A DNA stretch of 64,000 nt from an alpha proteobacterium BAL199 (GTDB lineage: Bacteria > Pseudomonadota > Alphaproteobacteria > Thalassobaculales > Thalassobaculaceae): contig ABHC01000006.1 in the NCBI GenBank assembly GCA_000171835.1, forward strand, positions 124,001 through 188,000. Direction: 5' to 3'. The notes under the pieces were generated by a model, which saw only the letters and a program-made list of their open reading frames with translations, did not search any database and was not told the origin of the DNA. A program made the position numbers and the translations under genes. Shown here piece by piece: positions 19,164 to 28,265 of the stretch. Each line of letters opens with the position of its first letter. Within the stretch, counting starts at the first letter, position 1.

Positions 19164-19799
19164 TCAGTTGAATGCCGAGAATGAGCTGTCGGCGATCTTG
19201 TCGACGTCGGCTGCTGCTGCGAGTTCATCCGGACCGAACAGCCGGACGCACAGGCGCAGGACCAAGGACAGGCCCGACAGGAACAGCAGCACGGGCCCCA
19301 GGAAGACGAAGAACTTGATGATCCAGCGATTGTCGATGCCGTTCGCGGGACCCGAGTTCTCGTCGCTCAGCCAGGCGCTCATGAAGAAATCCCAGCTGTA
19401 GTACGAGAAGACCACAAGGAACGGCGCCAGCAGCAGGATGCCGCCGGCGAGTTCGACCAGCATCCGTCCGTGTGCGCCGAGCCGAGGCCGGAAGATGTCC
19501 AGCCGGACATGGGCGTTGCGGCTGTAGGCATAGCCCAACGCACCGAGAAAGATGATGGTGTGCAGGTGCCACTCGGCGTCCTGGAAGATCGGCGAGTTCA
19601 GGTAGCCGTGCAGGTTGTTCTCGATGACGAAAGGGAGCTTCCGCAGGAACTTCCGGCTCACAGAATCGACGATGATGATCGCGATGAGCGGCAGGATCAG
19701 CCAGGACACGGCCCGGCCCATCAGGACGGCAGGCGCGTCGGCCCAGCGTGCGATCCGGATCAGTTGCGGCCAGACGCCGGCCTGTTGGATGGGTTTCAT
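19164..19799 (-). CDS. TRAP transporter small permease (DctQ-like)
   Basis: 211 residues with four hydrophobic segments, the DctQ topology (about 26-46, 70-90, 110-130 and 165-190). ATG 19799 (MKPIQQAGVW) starts just before the first helix and lies 11 bases downstream of the large-subunit stop, so the pair is one operon. With DctM it forms the inner-membrane part of a sodium- or proton-driven importer for organic acids. No DctP-type periplasmic binding protein gene is adjacent in the window. Confidence 0.85.
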   Translation of the reverse strand: MKPIQQAGVWPQLIRIARWADAPAVLMGRAVSWLILPLIAIIIVDSVSRKFLRKLPFVIENNLHGYLNSPIFQDAEWHLHTIIFLGALGYAYSRNAHVRLDIFRPRLGAHGRMLVELAGGILLLAPFLVVFSYYSWDFFMSAWLSDENSGPANGIDNRWIIKFFVFLGPVLLFLSGLSLVLRLCVRLFGPDELAAAADVDKIADSSFSAFN

Positions 19800-19809
19800 C
19801 GCCGACGTC

Positions 19810-21171
19810 CTACAGGTCGAACAGTCGGTGGGGCAGGTAGACGACGATCTGCGGCCACGCCAGGACCAGCGCGACGCACAGCATCTGAAGTGCCACAAAC
19901 GGCACGATCCCCACATAGATCTGCCGCATGGTGACGGACTGCGGGGCCACGCCCTTGATGTAGAACAGCGACAGCCCCATCGGCGGCGTCAGGAAGGACG
20001 TCTGCAGCGTGATCGCGACCAGCACCGCGAACCAGTAGATCACGTCCGGCTGGGCGATATGCGCGCCGAAGTCGAGCGGCACGATCATCGGCCCGAACAG
20101 CGGTACGGCAATCAGCAGGATCTCCAAAACGTCGAAGAAGAACCCCATGAGGAAGATCAGAAGGATCGCGAACAGCAGTATTCCCCAGGGACCGAAATCC
20201 GTGGTGCCCATGAAGGTGTGGACGAGGTCGTCGCCTCCCAGGATTCGGAACACGTAGGCGAAGGCGGTCGCGCCGATGTAGAGGCAGAAGATCATGCCGA
20301 TGACCATGGTCGAACGCCGAAGGCATTCCCTTAGACCGTCCAGGGTCAGCCCGCCGCGGGTGAACGCCAGCAGCAGCGCGCCGCCGGCGCCGACGGCGGC
20401 GGACTCGGTGATCGTGACAACCCCCGCCAGGACCGAACCCATGACCAGCGCGATCAGCACCGCCGGCGGCAGGATGCCGCGAAAGAGGGCGTGTCCGATC
20501 TCCGGCCAGTCGGTTTTCGCCCCATCCGGCGGCGGCCTGGGGCCGGCGCTCGGCACGGCAATTGTGTAGACCAGGATGTAGACAAGGTAGAGGAGCGCCA
20601 GCAGAAGCCCCGGCACCAGAGCGCCGGCGAACAGGTACCCGATCGACATCGGCATCAGTTCGCACAGAAACACGAGCAGGATGCTCGGTGGAATCAGGAT
20701 GCCCAGCGTCGACGCTGCCGCGATGACTCCGACCGCCAGCGACGGCCGGTACCCGGCCGCCAGCATGGTCGGCAATGCAATCAGCGTCAGCATGATGACG
20801 GAGGCGCCGACCACACCGGTGATCGCTGCGAAGATGACACCCATCAGGGTCACAGCCAGCGCAACGCCGCCGGGTGCCCGCTTCAGGATGAGTTGCAGGG
20901 CCTCCAGCAGATCCTGGGCGATCCGCGATCGCTCCAGCATCACGCCCATGAACACGAACAGCGGCACGGCGATGATCTGCAGGTTGTCCGCGACCGTCCA
21001 GACTCGCGGGGTAAAATTGTAGAACTCAACGAAGGAAAACACGTCGAACGCAATGCCGATCAGGCCGAACATCAGGGCCGTCCCGCCCAGCACGAACGCG
21101 ATCGGATAGCTGGTGAGGACCAGCGCCATCAGGACGATGAACATGAACAGCGGCAGAAGGTCGACGATCAT
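19810..21171 (-). CDS. TRAP transporter large permease (DctM-like)
   Basis: 453 residues and very hydrophobic, with about 12 predicted membrane segments, which fits DctM. Conserved family stretches include VIAAASTLGILIPPSILLVF and ESAAVGAGGALLLAFTRGG in the middle, plus QTSFLTPPMGLSLFYIKGV near the C-terminus. It forms the ion-coupled translocation channel of a tripartite importer. The ATG has no obvious ribosome site. Upstream there is a 355-base gap and then a divergent dehydrogenase gene, so the cargo cannot be inferred from a binding protein. Link to the sugar-acid genes nearby is speculative. Confidence 0.92.
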   Translation of the reverse strand: MIVDLLPLFMFIVLMALVLTSYPIAFVLGGTALMFGLIGIAFDVFSFVEFYNFTPRVWTVADNLQIIAVPLFVFMGVMLERSRIAQDLLEALQLILKRAPGGVALAVTLMGVIFAAITGVVGASVIMLTLIALPTMLAAGYRPSLAVGVIAAASTLGILIPPSILLVFLCELMPMSIGYLFAGALVPGLLLALLYLVYILVYTIAVPSAGPRPPPDGAKTDWPEIGHALFRGILPPAVLIALVMGSVLAGVVTITESAAVGAGGALLLAFTRGGLTLDGLRECLRRSTMVIGMIFCLYIGATAFAYVFRILGGDDLVHTFMGTTDFGPWGILLFAILLIFLMGFFFDVLEILLIAVPLFGPMIVPLDFGAHIAQPDVIYWFAVLVAITLQTSFLTPPMGLSLFYIKGVAPQSVTMRQIYVGIVPFVALQMLCVALVLAWPQIVVYLPHRLFDL

Positions 21172-21526
21172 GTCTGGAGTATTCGATCGAGTCGTGTTTC
21201 GAATTCGCTGACCAAACCGCAGTCGTCATCACTGGGCGCCTTCACCCGCCGCAAGAAGCATGGCGCCGATCGCATATATCGCCCCCGATGTACTATGCAG
21301 TCAGCATCGTACGGATGCGGTGGAAGCGGTGCAACGTTGCCGACGGGCCCGTACGGGTCGTTTCCGGAACGCACCGCACCGGCCGTACTCGGCCGTCGGT
21401 GGTGCTTCCTCCATGGCCGGAGTCCCAGACAGTTGTGAGGCAGTCCGCAGGATGGGCCGATTTAGCTTGTCGGCGGTCAGCGGTCCCTTCTAGCGTTGCC
21501 CCGTGGGCGACCGGAGGTAGGCGACG
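21172..21526. other. Divergent intergenic region, no gene seen
   Basis: 355 bases between the TRAP permease gene (minus) and the zinc dehydrogenase gene (plus). Short open frames here lack coding character or ribosome sites. The region must carry the two divergent promoters. No clear -35/-10 pair or strong inverted repeat was found by eye. A TRAP binding-protein gene might be expected here but is absent. Confidence 0.5.
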
Positions 21527-22606
21527 ATGCGGGCAGCCATCTGTTACGAGGCCGGGTCGCCGCTGCGGGTCGAGGAACTGGCGATCGACGAGCCGGGGCT
21601 GGGCGAAGTGCGGGTCCGGATTGCCGCCTGCGCGATCTGTCACAGCGACATTGCCTACATCAAGGGCCTGTGGGGGCCGATCGTGCCGACGGTGTTCGGC
21701 CATGAGGCTGCCGGCGTGGTCGAGGCGGTCGGGGCCGGAACCGTTGACCTGACGGTCGGCGATCCGGTGCTGGTCACCCTGATCCGCTCCTGCGGGTCCT
21801 GCCGGTCCTGCGGCCGTGGCCTGCCGGTCCTGTGCGACGGCGGGTTTCGGCTGAACGGGGAAAGCCCGCTGCGCCACCCCGACGGCCGACCGGTGGCCCA
21901 GGGGTTGCGGACCGGCGGTTTCGCCGAGCAGGTGACGGTGCACGCCTCGCAGGTCGTCGGGCTGCCGGCGGAGATGTCGCTGGAGACCGCTTCGGTCGTC
22001 GCGTGTGCCGTGCTGACCGGCTACGGATCGGTGGTCCACACCGCGGCGGTCGAGCCTGGCAGCGCGGTGGCGGTAATCGGGTGCGGCGGCGTCGGGTTGA
22101 ACGCCGTTCAGGCGGCGCGGTTGGGTGGGGCGGACCCGGTGATCGCCGTCGACGTGGCCGAGCCGAAGCTGAGGGCGGCCGAACGGTTCGGCGCCACCCG
22201 GTGCGTGAATTCGATGGGGCCTGATCCGGTGGCTGCGATCCGCGCGATGACCGGCGGCGCAGGCGTGGACTACGCGGTCGTCACGGTCGGAGCGACCGCC
22301 GCAGTCGATCTGGCGTTCGCCATCACCGGCGCGGGCGGCGGCGTGGTCCTGGTCGGCATGCCGGCGACCGGGGCGCTGGCGGCGTTCGATCCCGGCACGA
22401 TCGCCAATCTCAACCAGCGGGTCCTGGGGAGCAAGATGGGCACCGTCCGTCTCGAACGGGACGTCCCGGCGATCCTGGAGCTGTACCGTGCCGGGCGGTG
22501 GAAGCTCGACGAACTGATCACCGGCCGGTATCCGTTGGACGCCATCAACGAGGCGATCGCCGCCGCGCAGGCTCCTGACAGCCTGCGGACCCTGATCGTC
22601 AATTGA
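21527..22606 (+). CDS. Zinc-dependent alcohol dehydrogenase (MDR superfamily)
   Basis: 359 residues. Catalytic zinc ligands are Cys38 (AICHSD), His59 and Glu60 (GHEAAG). The structural zinc lobe has Cys89, Cys92, Cys95 and Cys103. The Rossmann motif VIGCGGVGLNAVQAARLG lies at about 183-200, and the following acidic residue fits NAD binding. The ribosome site GGAGGT is 9 bases upstream. The overall pattern is that of class III-like or aryl-alcohol dehydrogenases. Together with the dehydratase and beta-hydroxyacid dehydrogenase genes downstream it suggests oxidation of a polyol or sugar acid. The substrate is not determinable. Confidence 0.88.
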   Translation: MRAAICYEAGSPLRVEELAIDEPGLGEVRVRIAACAICHSDIAYIKGLWGPIVPTVFGHEAAGVVEAVGAGTVDLTVGDPVLVTLIRSCGSCRSCGRGLPVLCDGGFRLNGESPLRHPDGRPVAQGLRTGGFAEQVTVHASQVVGLPAEMSLETASVVACAVLTGYGSVVHTAAVEPGSAVAVIGCGGVGLNAVQAARLGGADPVIAVDVAEPKLRAAERFGATRCVNSMGPDPVAAIRAMTGGAGVDYAVVTVGATAAVDLAFAITGAGGGVVLVGMPATGALAAFDPGTIANLNQRVLGSKMGTVRLERDVPAILELYRAGRWKLDELITGRYPLDAINEAIAAAQAPDSLRTLIVN

Positions 22607-22634
22607 GACGCCCGCTGTCGCCAAGGAACCGTCC

Positions 22635-23843
22635 ATGAAGATCGTCGACCTGAAGACCTTCGTCGTCGCCAACCCGCCACCGCACCATGGTGGGCGATAT
22701 TTCATCTTCCTGAAGCTGATCACCGATTCCGGGGTCGAGGGGCTCGGCGAGGTCTATGTCGCGACCTTCGGTCCGCACACGGTCGTGCGCATGATCGAGG
22801 ATGTGTTCGAGCGCCACATCAAGGGGCAGGACCCGCGGCGGATCGAGACCATGACGCGTCGGGTCTATGGCACGGGCTACTCACTGCGTCCGGACGTGTC
22901 GCTGATGGGGGTGTTCAGCGGCCTTGAGATGGCGTGCTGGGACATCGTCGGCAAGGAGACCGGGCAGCCGATCTATGAGTTGCTCGGCGGCCGCGTTCAC
23001 GAACGGCTGCGCACCTACACCTACCTCTATCCGAAGTCGGGCAGTGCCTACCCCGAGACCACCGACGCCGACCATGTCTACGTCAATCCGGCGCGCGCCG
23101 CCGAGCGGGCGCTTGAGGAGGTCGAAGCCGGATTCACCGCGGTGAAGTTCGACCCGGCCGGCCCCTATACGGTGTTCGACGGCCGCCAGCCGGACCTGGA
23201 GTCGATCGCCCGATCGGTCGCCTTCGTCCGCGCAATCCGAGAGGCGGTCGGGACCCGGGCGGACCTGCTGTTCGGCACCCACGGCCAATTCACGGCGTCC
23301 GGGGCGATTCGTCTGGCGAAGCAGCTTGAGCCGTTCGACCCGCTGTGGTTCGAGGAGCCGACACCGCCGGAGGTTCCCGAGGAGATGGCCCGAGTGGCGC
23401 GGCAGACCTCGATCCCGATCTCCACGGGTGAGCGGCTGACCACCAAGTACGAGTTCGCGCGGGTGCTGGAGCAGGGGGCGGCGTCGATCCTGCAGATGAA
23501 TCTGGGGCGGGTCGGCGGACTGCTGGAAGCCAAGAAGATCGCTGGCATGGCCGAGACCCGCTACGCCCAGATCGCTCCGCATCTGTACTGCGGGCCCGTC
23601 GTGGGGGCGGCCAACATCCAGTTGGCGGCCTGCTCGCCGAACTTCCTGATCCTGGAGAGCATCCGGACCTGGGGCGGTTTTCACGCCGAGATCCTCCAGA
23701 CCCCGATCCGCTGGGAGGAGGGCTATGTCCTGCCGCCCACCGCGCCGGGCCTGGGAGTCGAACTGAACGAAGCGGTTGCCTTGGCCAATCCGTATGCCGG
23801 AACGGCACTGCACTTGGAGATGCAGGGCACCCCCGTTCCGTGA
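22635..23843 (+). CDS. Mandelate racemase / muconate lactonizing enzyme family dehydratase
   Basis: 402 residues, enolase superfamily. The N-terminal capping domain starts MKIVDLKTFVVANPP. The barrel domain shows a KFDP strand, the metal-binding run GTHGQF, then WFEEPTPPE and STGERL, which supply the second and third acidic ligands. A histidine in IAPHLYCGP is a candidate catalytic base. The layout resembles galactonate- or gluconate-type sugar-acid dehydratases more than racemases. It lies between an MDR dehydrogenase and a beta-hydroxyacid dehydrogenase gene, which fits a sugar-acid pathway. Exact substrate unknown. Confidence 0.87.
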   Translation: MKIVDLKTFVVANPPPHHGGRYFIFLKLITDSGVEGLGEVYVATFGPHTVVRMIEDVFERHIKGQDPRRIETMTRRVYGTGYSLRPDVSLMGVFSGLEMACWDIVGKETGQPIYELLGGRVHERLRTYTYLYPKSGSAYPETTDADHVYVNPARAAERALEEVEAGFTAVKFDPAGPYTVFDGRQPDLESIARSVAFVRAIREAVGTRADLLFGTHGQFTASGAIRLAKQLEPFDPLWFEEPTPPEVPEEMARVARQTSIPISTGERLTTKYEFARVLEQGAASILQMNLGRVGGLLEAKKIAGMAETRYAQIAPHLYCGPVVGAANIQLAACSPNFLILESIRTWGGFHAEILQTPIRWEEGYVLPPTAPGLGVELNEAVALANPYAGTALHLEMQGTPVP

Positions 23844-23862
23844 TCGCAAGCCGGAGGCTGGT

Positions 23863-24819
23863 ATGAAAGTCGGGTTCATCGGGTTGGGAAATGTCGGCGC
23901 CAAGTTGGCGGGGACCTTGCAGCGCAACGGTGTCGCCTTGACGGTGCGGGATCTCGATCCGGCTGCGGCCAAACCGTTCCTGGATCGTGGAGCTGCCTGG
24001 GCCGGCAGCGCCAAGGTCTTGGCGGAGTCTGTTGACGTGGTCATCACCTGCCTACCGTCGCCGGCGATCTGCGCGGCGGTGCTCGAAGCTGACGATGGAG
24101 TCCTCGCGGGGTTGAGCGTGGGCAAGATCTGGCTCGAGATGAGCACTACCGACGCCGACGAGGTCCGCCGACTCGGTGCACTGGTGTCGGCTCTCGGGGC
24201 GATTCCGATGGACTGTCCGGTATCCGGCGGATGCCATCGGGCCGCGACCGGCAACATCGCGATCCTAGCCGGGGGTGCCCGGTCGGCGTTCGATCGGGTG
24301 CTGCCGATCCTGACGATGATGGGGCGACAGGTGCTGCACACCGGCGACCTCGGCACGGCGTCCGAACTGAAGGTGGTGACCAACTATCTCGCGACGGCCA
24401 ATCTGGTCGCGCTGGGCGAAGCGCTGGTGGTTGCAGGCAAGGCTGGGCTCGATCTCGCCACCACCTATGAGGCGATCCGGATCTCGTCGGGTAATTCATT
24501 CGTGCACGAGACTGAAACGCAGGTGATCCTGAACGGCAGCTACAACATCAGCTTCACCATGGACCTGGTGCTCAAGGATGTCGGGCTGTTCCAGAACGTT
24601 GCCAGCAACGCCGGGGTCGCGCTGGAAGTGGCTCCATTGCTGACGGAGATTTTTCGCGACGGCGCTGCGCGGTTCGGACCGCGCGCCTGGTCGTCGATGA
24701 TCGTTCGGCGCCACGAGGAAGCCTGTGGGATTGAGCTGAGGGCGCCCGGGTTTCCCGCCGAACTCACCGATTCCGAACCTGAAGAGCGTGGCCGCGAGGT
24801 GATGGTGACACGACCTTGA
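23863..24819 (+). CDS. NAD(P)-dependent beta-hydroxyacid dehydrogenase (3-hydroxyisobutyrate dehydrogenase-like)
   Basis: 318 residues from ATG 23863, preceded by GGAGG at 5 bases. The cofactor motif GFIGLGNVGAKLA starts at residue 4. The substrate loop is DCPVSGGCHRAATG, and KVVTNYLATANLVALGEAL contains the family's catalytic lysine. The C-terminal helical domain carries KDVGLFQNVA. Members oxidise 3-hydroxyisobutyrate, tartronate semialdehyde or similar acids. Coupling to the sugar-acid dehydratase 19 bases upstream makes a tartronate-semialdehyde or related role possible. Confidence 0.88.
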   Translation: MKVGFIGLGNVGAKLAGTLQRNGVALTVRDLDPAAAKPFLDRGAAWAGSAKVLAESVDVVITCLPSPAICAAVLEADDGVLAGLSVGKIWLEMSTTDADEVRRLGALVSALGAIPMDCPVSGGCHRAATGNIAILAGGARSAFDRVLPILTMMGRQVLHTGDLGTASELKVVTNYLATANLVALGEALVVAGKAGLDLATTYEAIRISSGNSFVHETETQVILNGSYNISFTMDLVLKDVGLFQNVASNAGVALEVAPLLTEIFRDGAARFGPRAWSSMIVRRHEEACGIELRAPGFPAELTDSEPEERGREVMVTRP

Positions 24820-24874
24820 TCGAGGCAGGCCGTCCGGACGGGGAGATTCTCCCCGGAGAATTTCGGCGCAGGCA

Positions 24875-24909
24875 GAAAGAAAAACCCCGCGGGCGAACCC
24901 GCGGGGTTT
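24875..24909 (-). terminator. Intrinsic terminator of the cold-shock gene
   Basis: A perfect 12-base stem (AAACCCCGCGGG at 24882-24893 with CCCGCGGGGTTT at 24898-24909) closes a four-base loop. Read on the minus strand it is followed by TTTTTCTTTC. This is a textbook intrinsic terminator 26 bases after the stop of the csp gene. It could also stop read-through from the plus strand. Confidence 0.9.
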
Positions 24910-24935
24910 AACAATTTCGGCAGTAATGCAGCTAC

Positions 24936-25142
24936 TTAGAGGTAGCTGATGTTCCCGGCCGAGGTCCGGCCGTCGCGGCCGCTCTCGATCTCGTACTGAA
25001 CCTTCTGGCCTTCATTCGGGCTGCGCAGACCGGCGCGCTCGACAGCGGAGACGTGCAGGAAAACATCCTTGCTGCCGTCTTCCGGCTGGATGAAGCCGAA
25101 ACCCTTGGTGGTGTTAAAAAACTTCACGGTGCCAACGGCCAT
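24936..25142 (-). CDS. Cold-shock domain protein (CspA family)
   Basis: 68 residues from ATG 25142. The start MAVGTVKFFNTTKGFGFI carries RNP1-like KGFGFI, and DVFLHVSAVERAG is RNP2-like. The rest completes the five-strand OB fold. Family members are single-stranded nucleic-acid chaperones that melt mRNA structure in cold or stationary phase. It is a single-gene unit with a strong terminator downstream and a 386-base upstream region, which leaves room for the long structured leader typical of csp mRNAs. Confidence 0.95.
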   Translation of the reverse strand: MAVGTVKFFNTTKGFGFIQPEDGSKDVFLHVSAVERAGLRSPNEGQKVQYEIESGRDGRTSAGNISYL

Positions 25143-25528
25143 TTCCGTGTTCCTTCTCATATTGCCGCACGCGATATGCTGCGGCCGTGGCTTTTCGGTC
25201 AGTTCAGAAAGACCGGCAGCCTCGAGAGACGGTCAGTGGCTTCCAGTGAACGATAGCGATGTTGATATCGGACTATTCTGGGGATTTTGCAAGATCCGTT
25301 TTGAAATTGGCACACTACTGCGCGCACCAACGATGTTTCGTTGGCATTGCGCGGTGGTGCAACTCCCACCATCCAGTGGCGCTCGGCGGATCAAGCATCA
25401 GCCTTCGTTGATGCCGATGCGATCAGGACCCCGACAGTGCCGGATCGCCGTGGCGTTCGCAATCCGTCGGCTGCATTATTGTGGCTGAAACAACTCTGCC
25501 ACTGGCGGAGAGCCCCTTGGGAGGATCG
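25143..25528. other. Divergent intergenic region with hairpin, no gene seen
   Basis: 386 bases between csp (minus) and the inositol dehydrogenase-like gene (plus). A hairpin lies at 25327-25344: CCAACGA and TCGTTGG pair around loop TGTT, and flanking GCGCA and TGCGC can extend it. On the minus strand TTGCAA followed 17 bases later by GATATC is a weak promoter candidate for csp, which would leave a leader of roughly 100 bases. No convincing small gene was found. Confidence 0.5.
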
Positions 25529-26524
25529 ATGCTTACCTTCGCTCTGTTCGGCGCCGGCCGGATCGGACGCCTGCACGCTGCCAACATCGCGGCGCATCCC
25601 AAGGCGCGGCTGGGCCTGGTCGCCGACGTAGCTGAGGAGGCCGCCCAGGCGGTGGCCGCCCAGCACGGTGCGTCCGTTGGCAGCGTCGAGGAAGCGCTGG
25701 CGTCCGACCGGATCGATGCGGTGCTGATCGCGACTTCCACCGACACCCATGCCCCGTTGATCGAGGCCGCGGCTGCCGCCGGCAAGGCGATCCTGTGTGA
25801 GAAGCCGATCGACCTGGACATCGCCCGGGCGACTGCAGCGGTTCGCACGGCCTCGGCGGCCGGGGTGCCGCTGGCGGTCGGCTTCAACCGCCGGTTCGAT
25901 GCCAGCTTCGCCGCCCTGAAAGCGCGGCTCGACGCCGGGGACATCGGCACCCCCGAGATTGTCTCGATCGCCAGCCGCGACCCGTCGCCGCCGCCGCTGG
26001 CGTATGTGCGGGTCAGCGGTGGGCTGTTCCGCGACATGATGATCCACGACCTCGACATGGCGCGCTGGCTGCTCGGCGAGGAGCCGATCGAGGTGCACGC
26101 CATGGGCTCGGCCTTGGTCGACCCGGCGATTGCTGACGCGGGCGACGTCGACACCGCGCTCGTCTCCCTGCGCACCGCTTCGGGGCGACTGGCGCAGATC
26201 AGCAATTCTCGGCGGGCCGCCTATGGCTACGATCAGCGCATCGAGTGCCATGGCTCCAAGGGTATGCTGCGGGCGGACAACCTGCGAGGCACCACGGTCG
26301 AGATCGCCACCGCTGCCGGTTACGTGCGGGACCCGATCCTGCATTTCTTCCTGGAGCGTTACGGCCCCGCCTATCGCGCCGAGCTTGACGCATTCGTCGA
26401 AGCGGTCCTGACGGGCAGGGAGCCGGCGCCGACCGGCGAGGACGGGTTGGCAGCGCTTCGCCTTGCTGACGCGGCGCAGCAGTCGCTGGAGACCGGTACG
26501 CCCGTCCGGCTCCCGGCCTCGTGA
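25529..26524 (+). CDS. Gfo/Idh/MocA oxidoreductase, inositol 2-dehydrogenase-like
   Basis: 331 residues from ATG 25529 with GGGAGG upstream. The N-terminal Rossmann motif is FALFGAGRIGRLHAANI. CEKPIDLD carries the conserved Glu-Lys-Pro, and FNRRFDASF and DMMIHDLDMARWLLGE include the catalytic Asp/His region. The sequence pattern is close to IolG-type enzymes, which oxidise myo-inositol or related cyclitols with NAD. No other iol genes are adjacent. Its neighbour is a CocE-type hydrolase 19 bases downstream. Confidence 0.87.
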   Translation: MLTFALFGAGRIGRLHAANIAAHPKARLGLVADVAEEAAQAVAAQHGASVGSVEEALASDRIDAVLIATSTDTHAPLIEAAAAAGKAILCEKPIDLDIARATAAVRTASAAGVPLAVGFNRRFDASFAALKARLDAGDIGTPEIVSIASRDPSPPPLAYVRVSGGLFRDMMIHDLDMARWLLGEEPIEVHAMGSALVDPAIADAGDVDTALVSLRTASGRLAQISNSRRAAYGYDQRIECHGSKGMLRADNLRGTTVEIATAAGYVRDPILHFFLERYGPAYRAELDAFVEAVLTGREPAPTGEDGLAALRLADAAQQSLETGTPVRLPAS

Positions 26525-26543
26525 GGGCCCGGGGCGCTCTCTG

Positions 26544-28265
26544 ATGAGCAGCACTGCATCCGTCACTCCGGATATCGTAGTCGAGCGCGACCTTGAGTGC
26601 GTCACCCGCGACGGAACCGTATTGCGCGCGGATGTCTACCATCCGGCCGATGGCGGGCGGTATCCGGTGCTGGTCAACCGCACACCGTATGGCAAGCGCG
26701 AGCAGCGCTATGTGGACGATGCGTTGGCCGTCGCCCGGCGCGGCTACACCATGGTCGTCCAGGACCATCGGGGCCGGTACGCATCCGACGGCGAGTACCG
26801 CTGGATGTTCCGCAACCGGACCGAGACGTTCGATGCTGAGGACGGCTGGGACACCGTGGAATGGGCGGCGCGGCTGCCATGGAGTGACGGTCGGGTCGGC
26901 ACGTGGGGGCATTCCAATGCGTCGTGGGCGTCGTGGATGCTGGCGGGTGCTCAGCCGCCGTCCCTGGCCGCAGCACTCTGCAGCGGCATGGGTGCCAATC
27001 TGCTGTCGATGACCTTCGGGATCTTCGAGACCGGCCGTCGGCTGGAGTGGACCTACATGCAGGCTGCTGACATGAGGCGCCGTGCCGGTGCACCGTTCGG
27101 CCCCTACACCGCGGCCGAAGCGATGCGGCATTGGAACCAGGTCGAGCGGGCGAAATACCTGTGGTGGCTGCCTCTCGGCGACATACAGGGCGATGTGTTT
27201 GCCGGGCTGGACGATCAGTTGCGGACCTACCACCAGGCGCAGAATCAGGAGTTCATGCGGTTCACCGAACTGCACCCCCAGGTCCAGGTGCCGGTGATGA
27301 TGATCACCGGCTGGTGGGACCGGCTGGTCGGCACGATCGACAACTACGTCGGGCTGACGATGCTCGGCCCGGCGCATCTGCGCGGCCGGCACCGTCTGGT
27401 GGTCGGGCCATGGGGCCACGACGTCACCGCGTTCCATGGCCGCATTGGTCCGGTCGACCATGGAACCGACGCGGCGCGCAGCTATGCCGGCATGATCGCT
27501 CATTGGTACGACTGCCAGTTCAAGGGTCTCGACGACGGCATCGGCTCGGAAGCGCCGGTGCAACTATTCATCCTCGGCGCCGACCGTTGGCGCGGCGAGC
27601 AGGAATGGCCGCTGGCGCGCACTTGCTGGACCGATTTCCATCTGTGGGGGAACGGCCACGCCAACACGGTGCGTGGCGATGGCGTGCTTTCGCAGGCTCC
27701 GCCGCCGGCTGATGCACCGCCGGACCAATACATCTATGACCCGCGCGATCCCGTCATGTCGCTGATGTCGGCGGACGCTCAGGCGGCTCCGGTTGACCAG
27801 TCGCCGCACGACCATCGCGCCGACATTCTGGTCTACCAGACACCACCGCTCGACGCTGATCTGGAGGTCATCGGGCCGGTGACACTGACGCTGTGGGCGG
27901 CGACGGACGGGCCCGACACGGACTGGACCGCCAAGCTCGCGGTCGTCCACGCCGACGGACTGTGCGTCAACCTGACCTATGGCATCCTGCGGGCGCAGTT
28001 CCGGGACGGCTACGAAACGCCGTCGCCGGTGGAGCCGGGCAGGGCGTACGAGTACACCATCCGGCTCAATCCGGTCGGCATCCTGTTTCGACGCGGGCAG
28101 CGCATCCGGCTCTCGGTATCGAGTTCGGACTTTCCGAACTTCGACCGCAATCACAATACCGGCCGGGACTACTGGTCCGACCCCGAACTGCGGCCGGCCC
28201 GGCAGACCGTCTACCACGATGCGGCCCGTCCCTCGCGGTTGACCCTGCCGGTCATTCCCGTTTGA
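26544..28265 (+). CDS. CocE/NonD family hydrolase (X-Pro dipeptidyl-peptidase S15-like)
   Basis: 573 residues with no evident signal peptide. The N-terminal hydrolase domain has VVQDHRGRYASDGEY and a nucleophile elbow GTWGHSNASW (Ser in GHSNAS). It continues with the acid-bearing ITGWWDRLVGT and a catalytic His in GPWGHDVTAF. The C-terminal jelly-roll domain (from about residue 400) has VIGPVTLTLWAATDGPDTDW, typical of the X-Pro DPP C-terminal domain. Members hydrolyse esters or acyl amides, cocaine esterase being the archetype. It is probably co-transcribed with the upstream dehydrogenase. The substrate is unknown. Confidence 0.87.
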   Translation: MSSTASVTPDIVVERDLECVTRDGTVLRADVYHPADGGRYPVLVNRTPYGKREQRYVDDALAVARRGYTMVVQDHRGRYASDGEYRWMFRNRTETFDAEDGWDTVEWAARLPWSDGRVGTWGHSNASWASWMLAGAQPPSLAAALCSGMGANLLSMTFGIFETGRRLEWTYMQAADMRRRAGAPFGPYTAAEAMRHWNQVERAKYLWWLPLGDIQGDVFAGLDDQLRTYHQAQNQEFMRFTELHPQVQVPVMMITGWWDRLVGTIDNYVGLTMLGPAHLRGRHRLVVGPWGHDVTAFHGRIGPVDHGTDAARSYAGMIAHWYDCQFKGLDDGIGSEAPVQLFILGADRWRGEQEWPLARTCWTDFHLWGNGHANTVRGDGVLSQAPPPADAPPDQYIYDPRDPVMSLMSADAQAAPVDQSPHDHRADILVYQTPPLDADLEVIGPVTLTLWAATDGPDTDWTAKLAVVHADGLCVNLTYGILRAQFRDGYETPSPVEPGRAYEYTIRLNPVGILFRRGQRIRLSVSSSDFPNFDRNHNTGRDYWSDPELRPARQTVYHDAARPSRLTLPVIPV

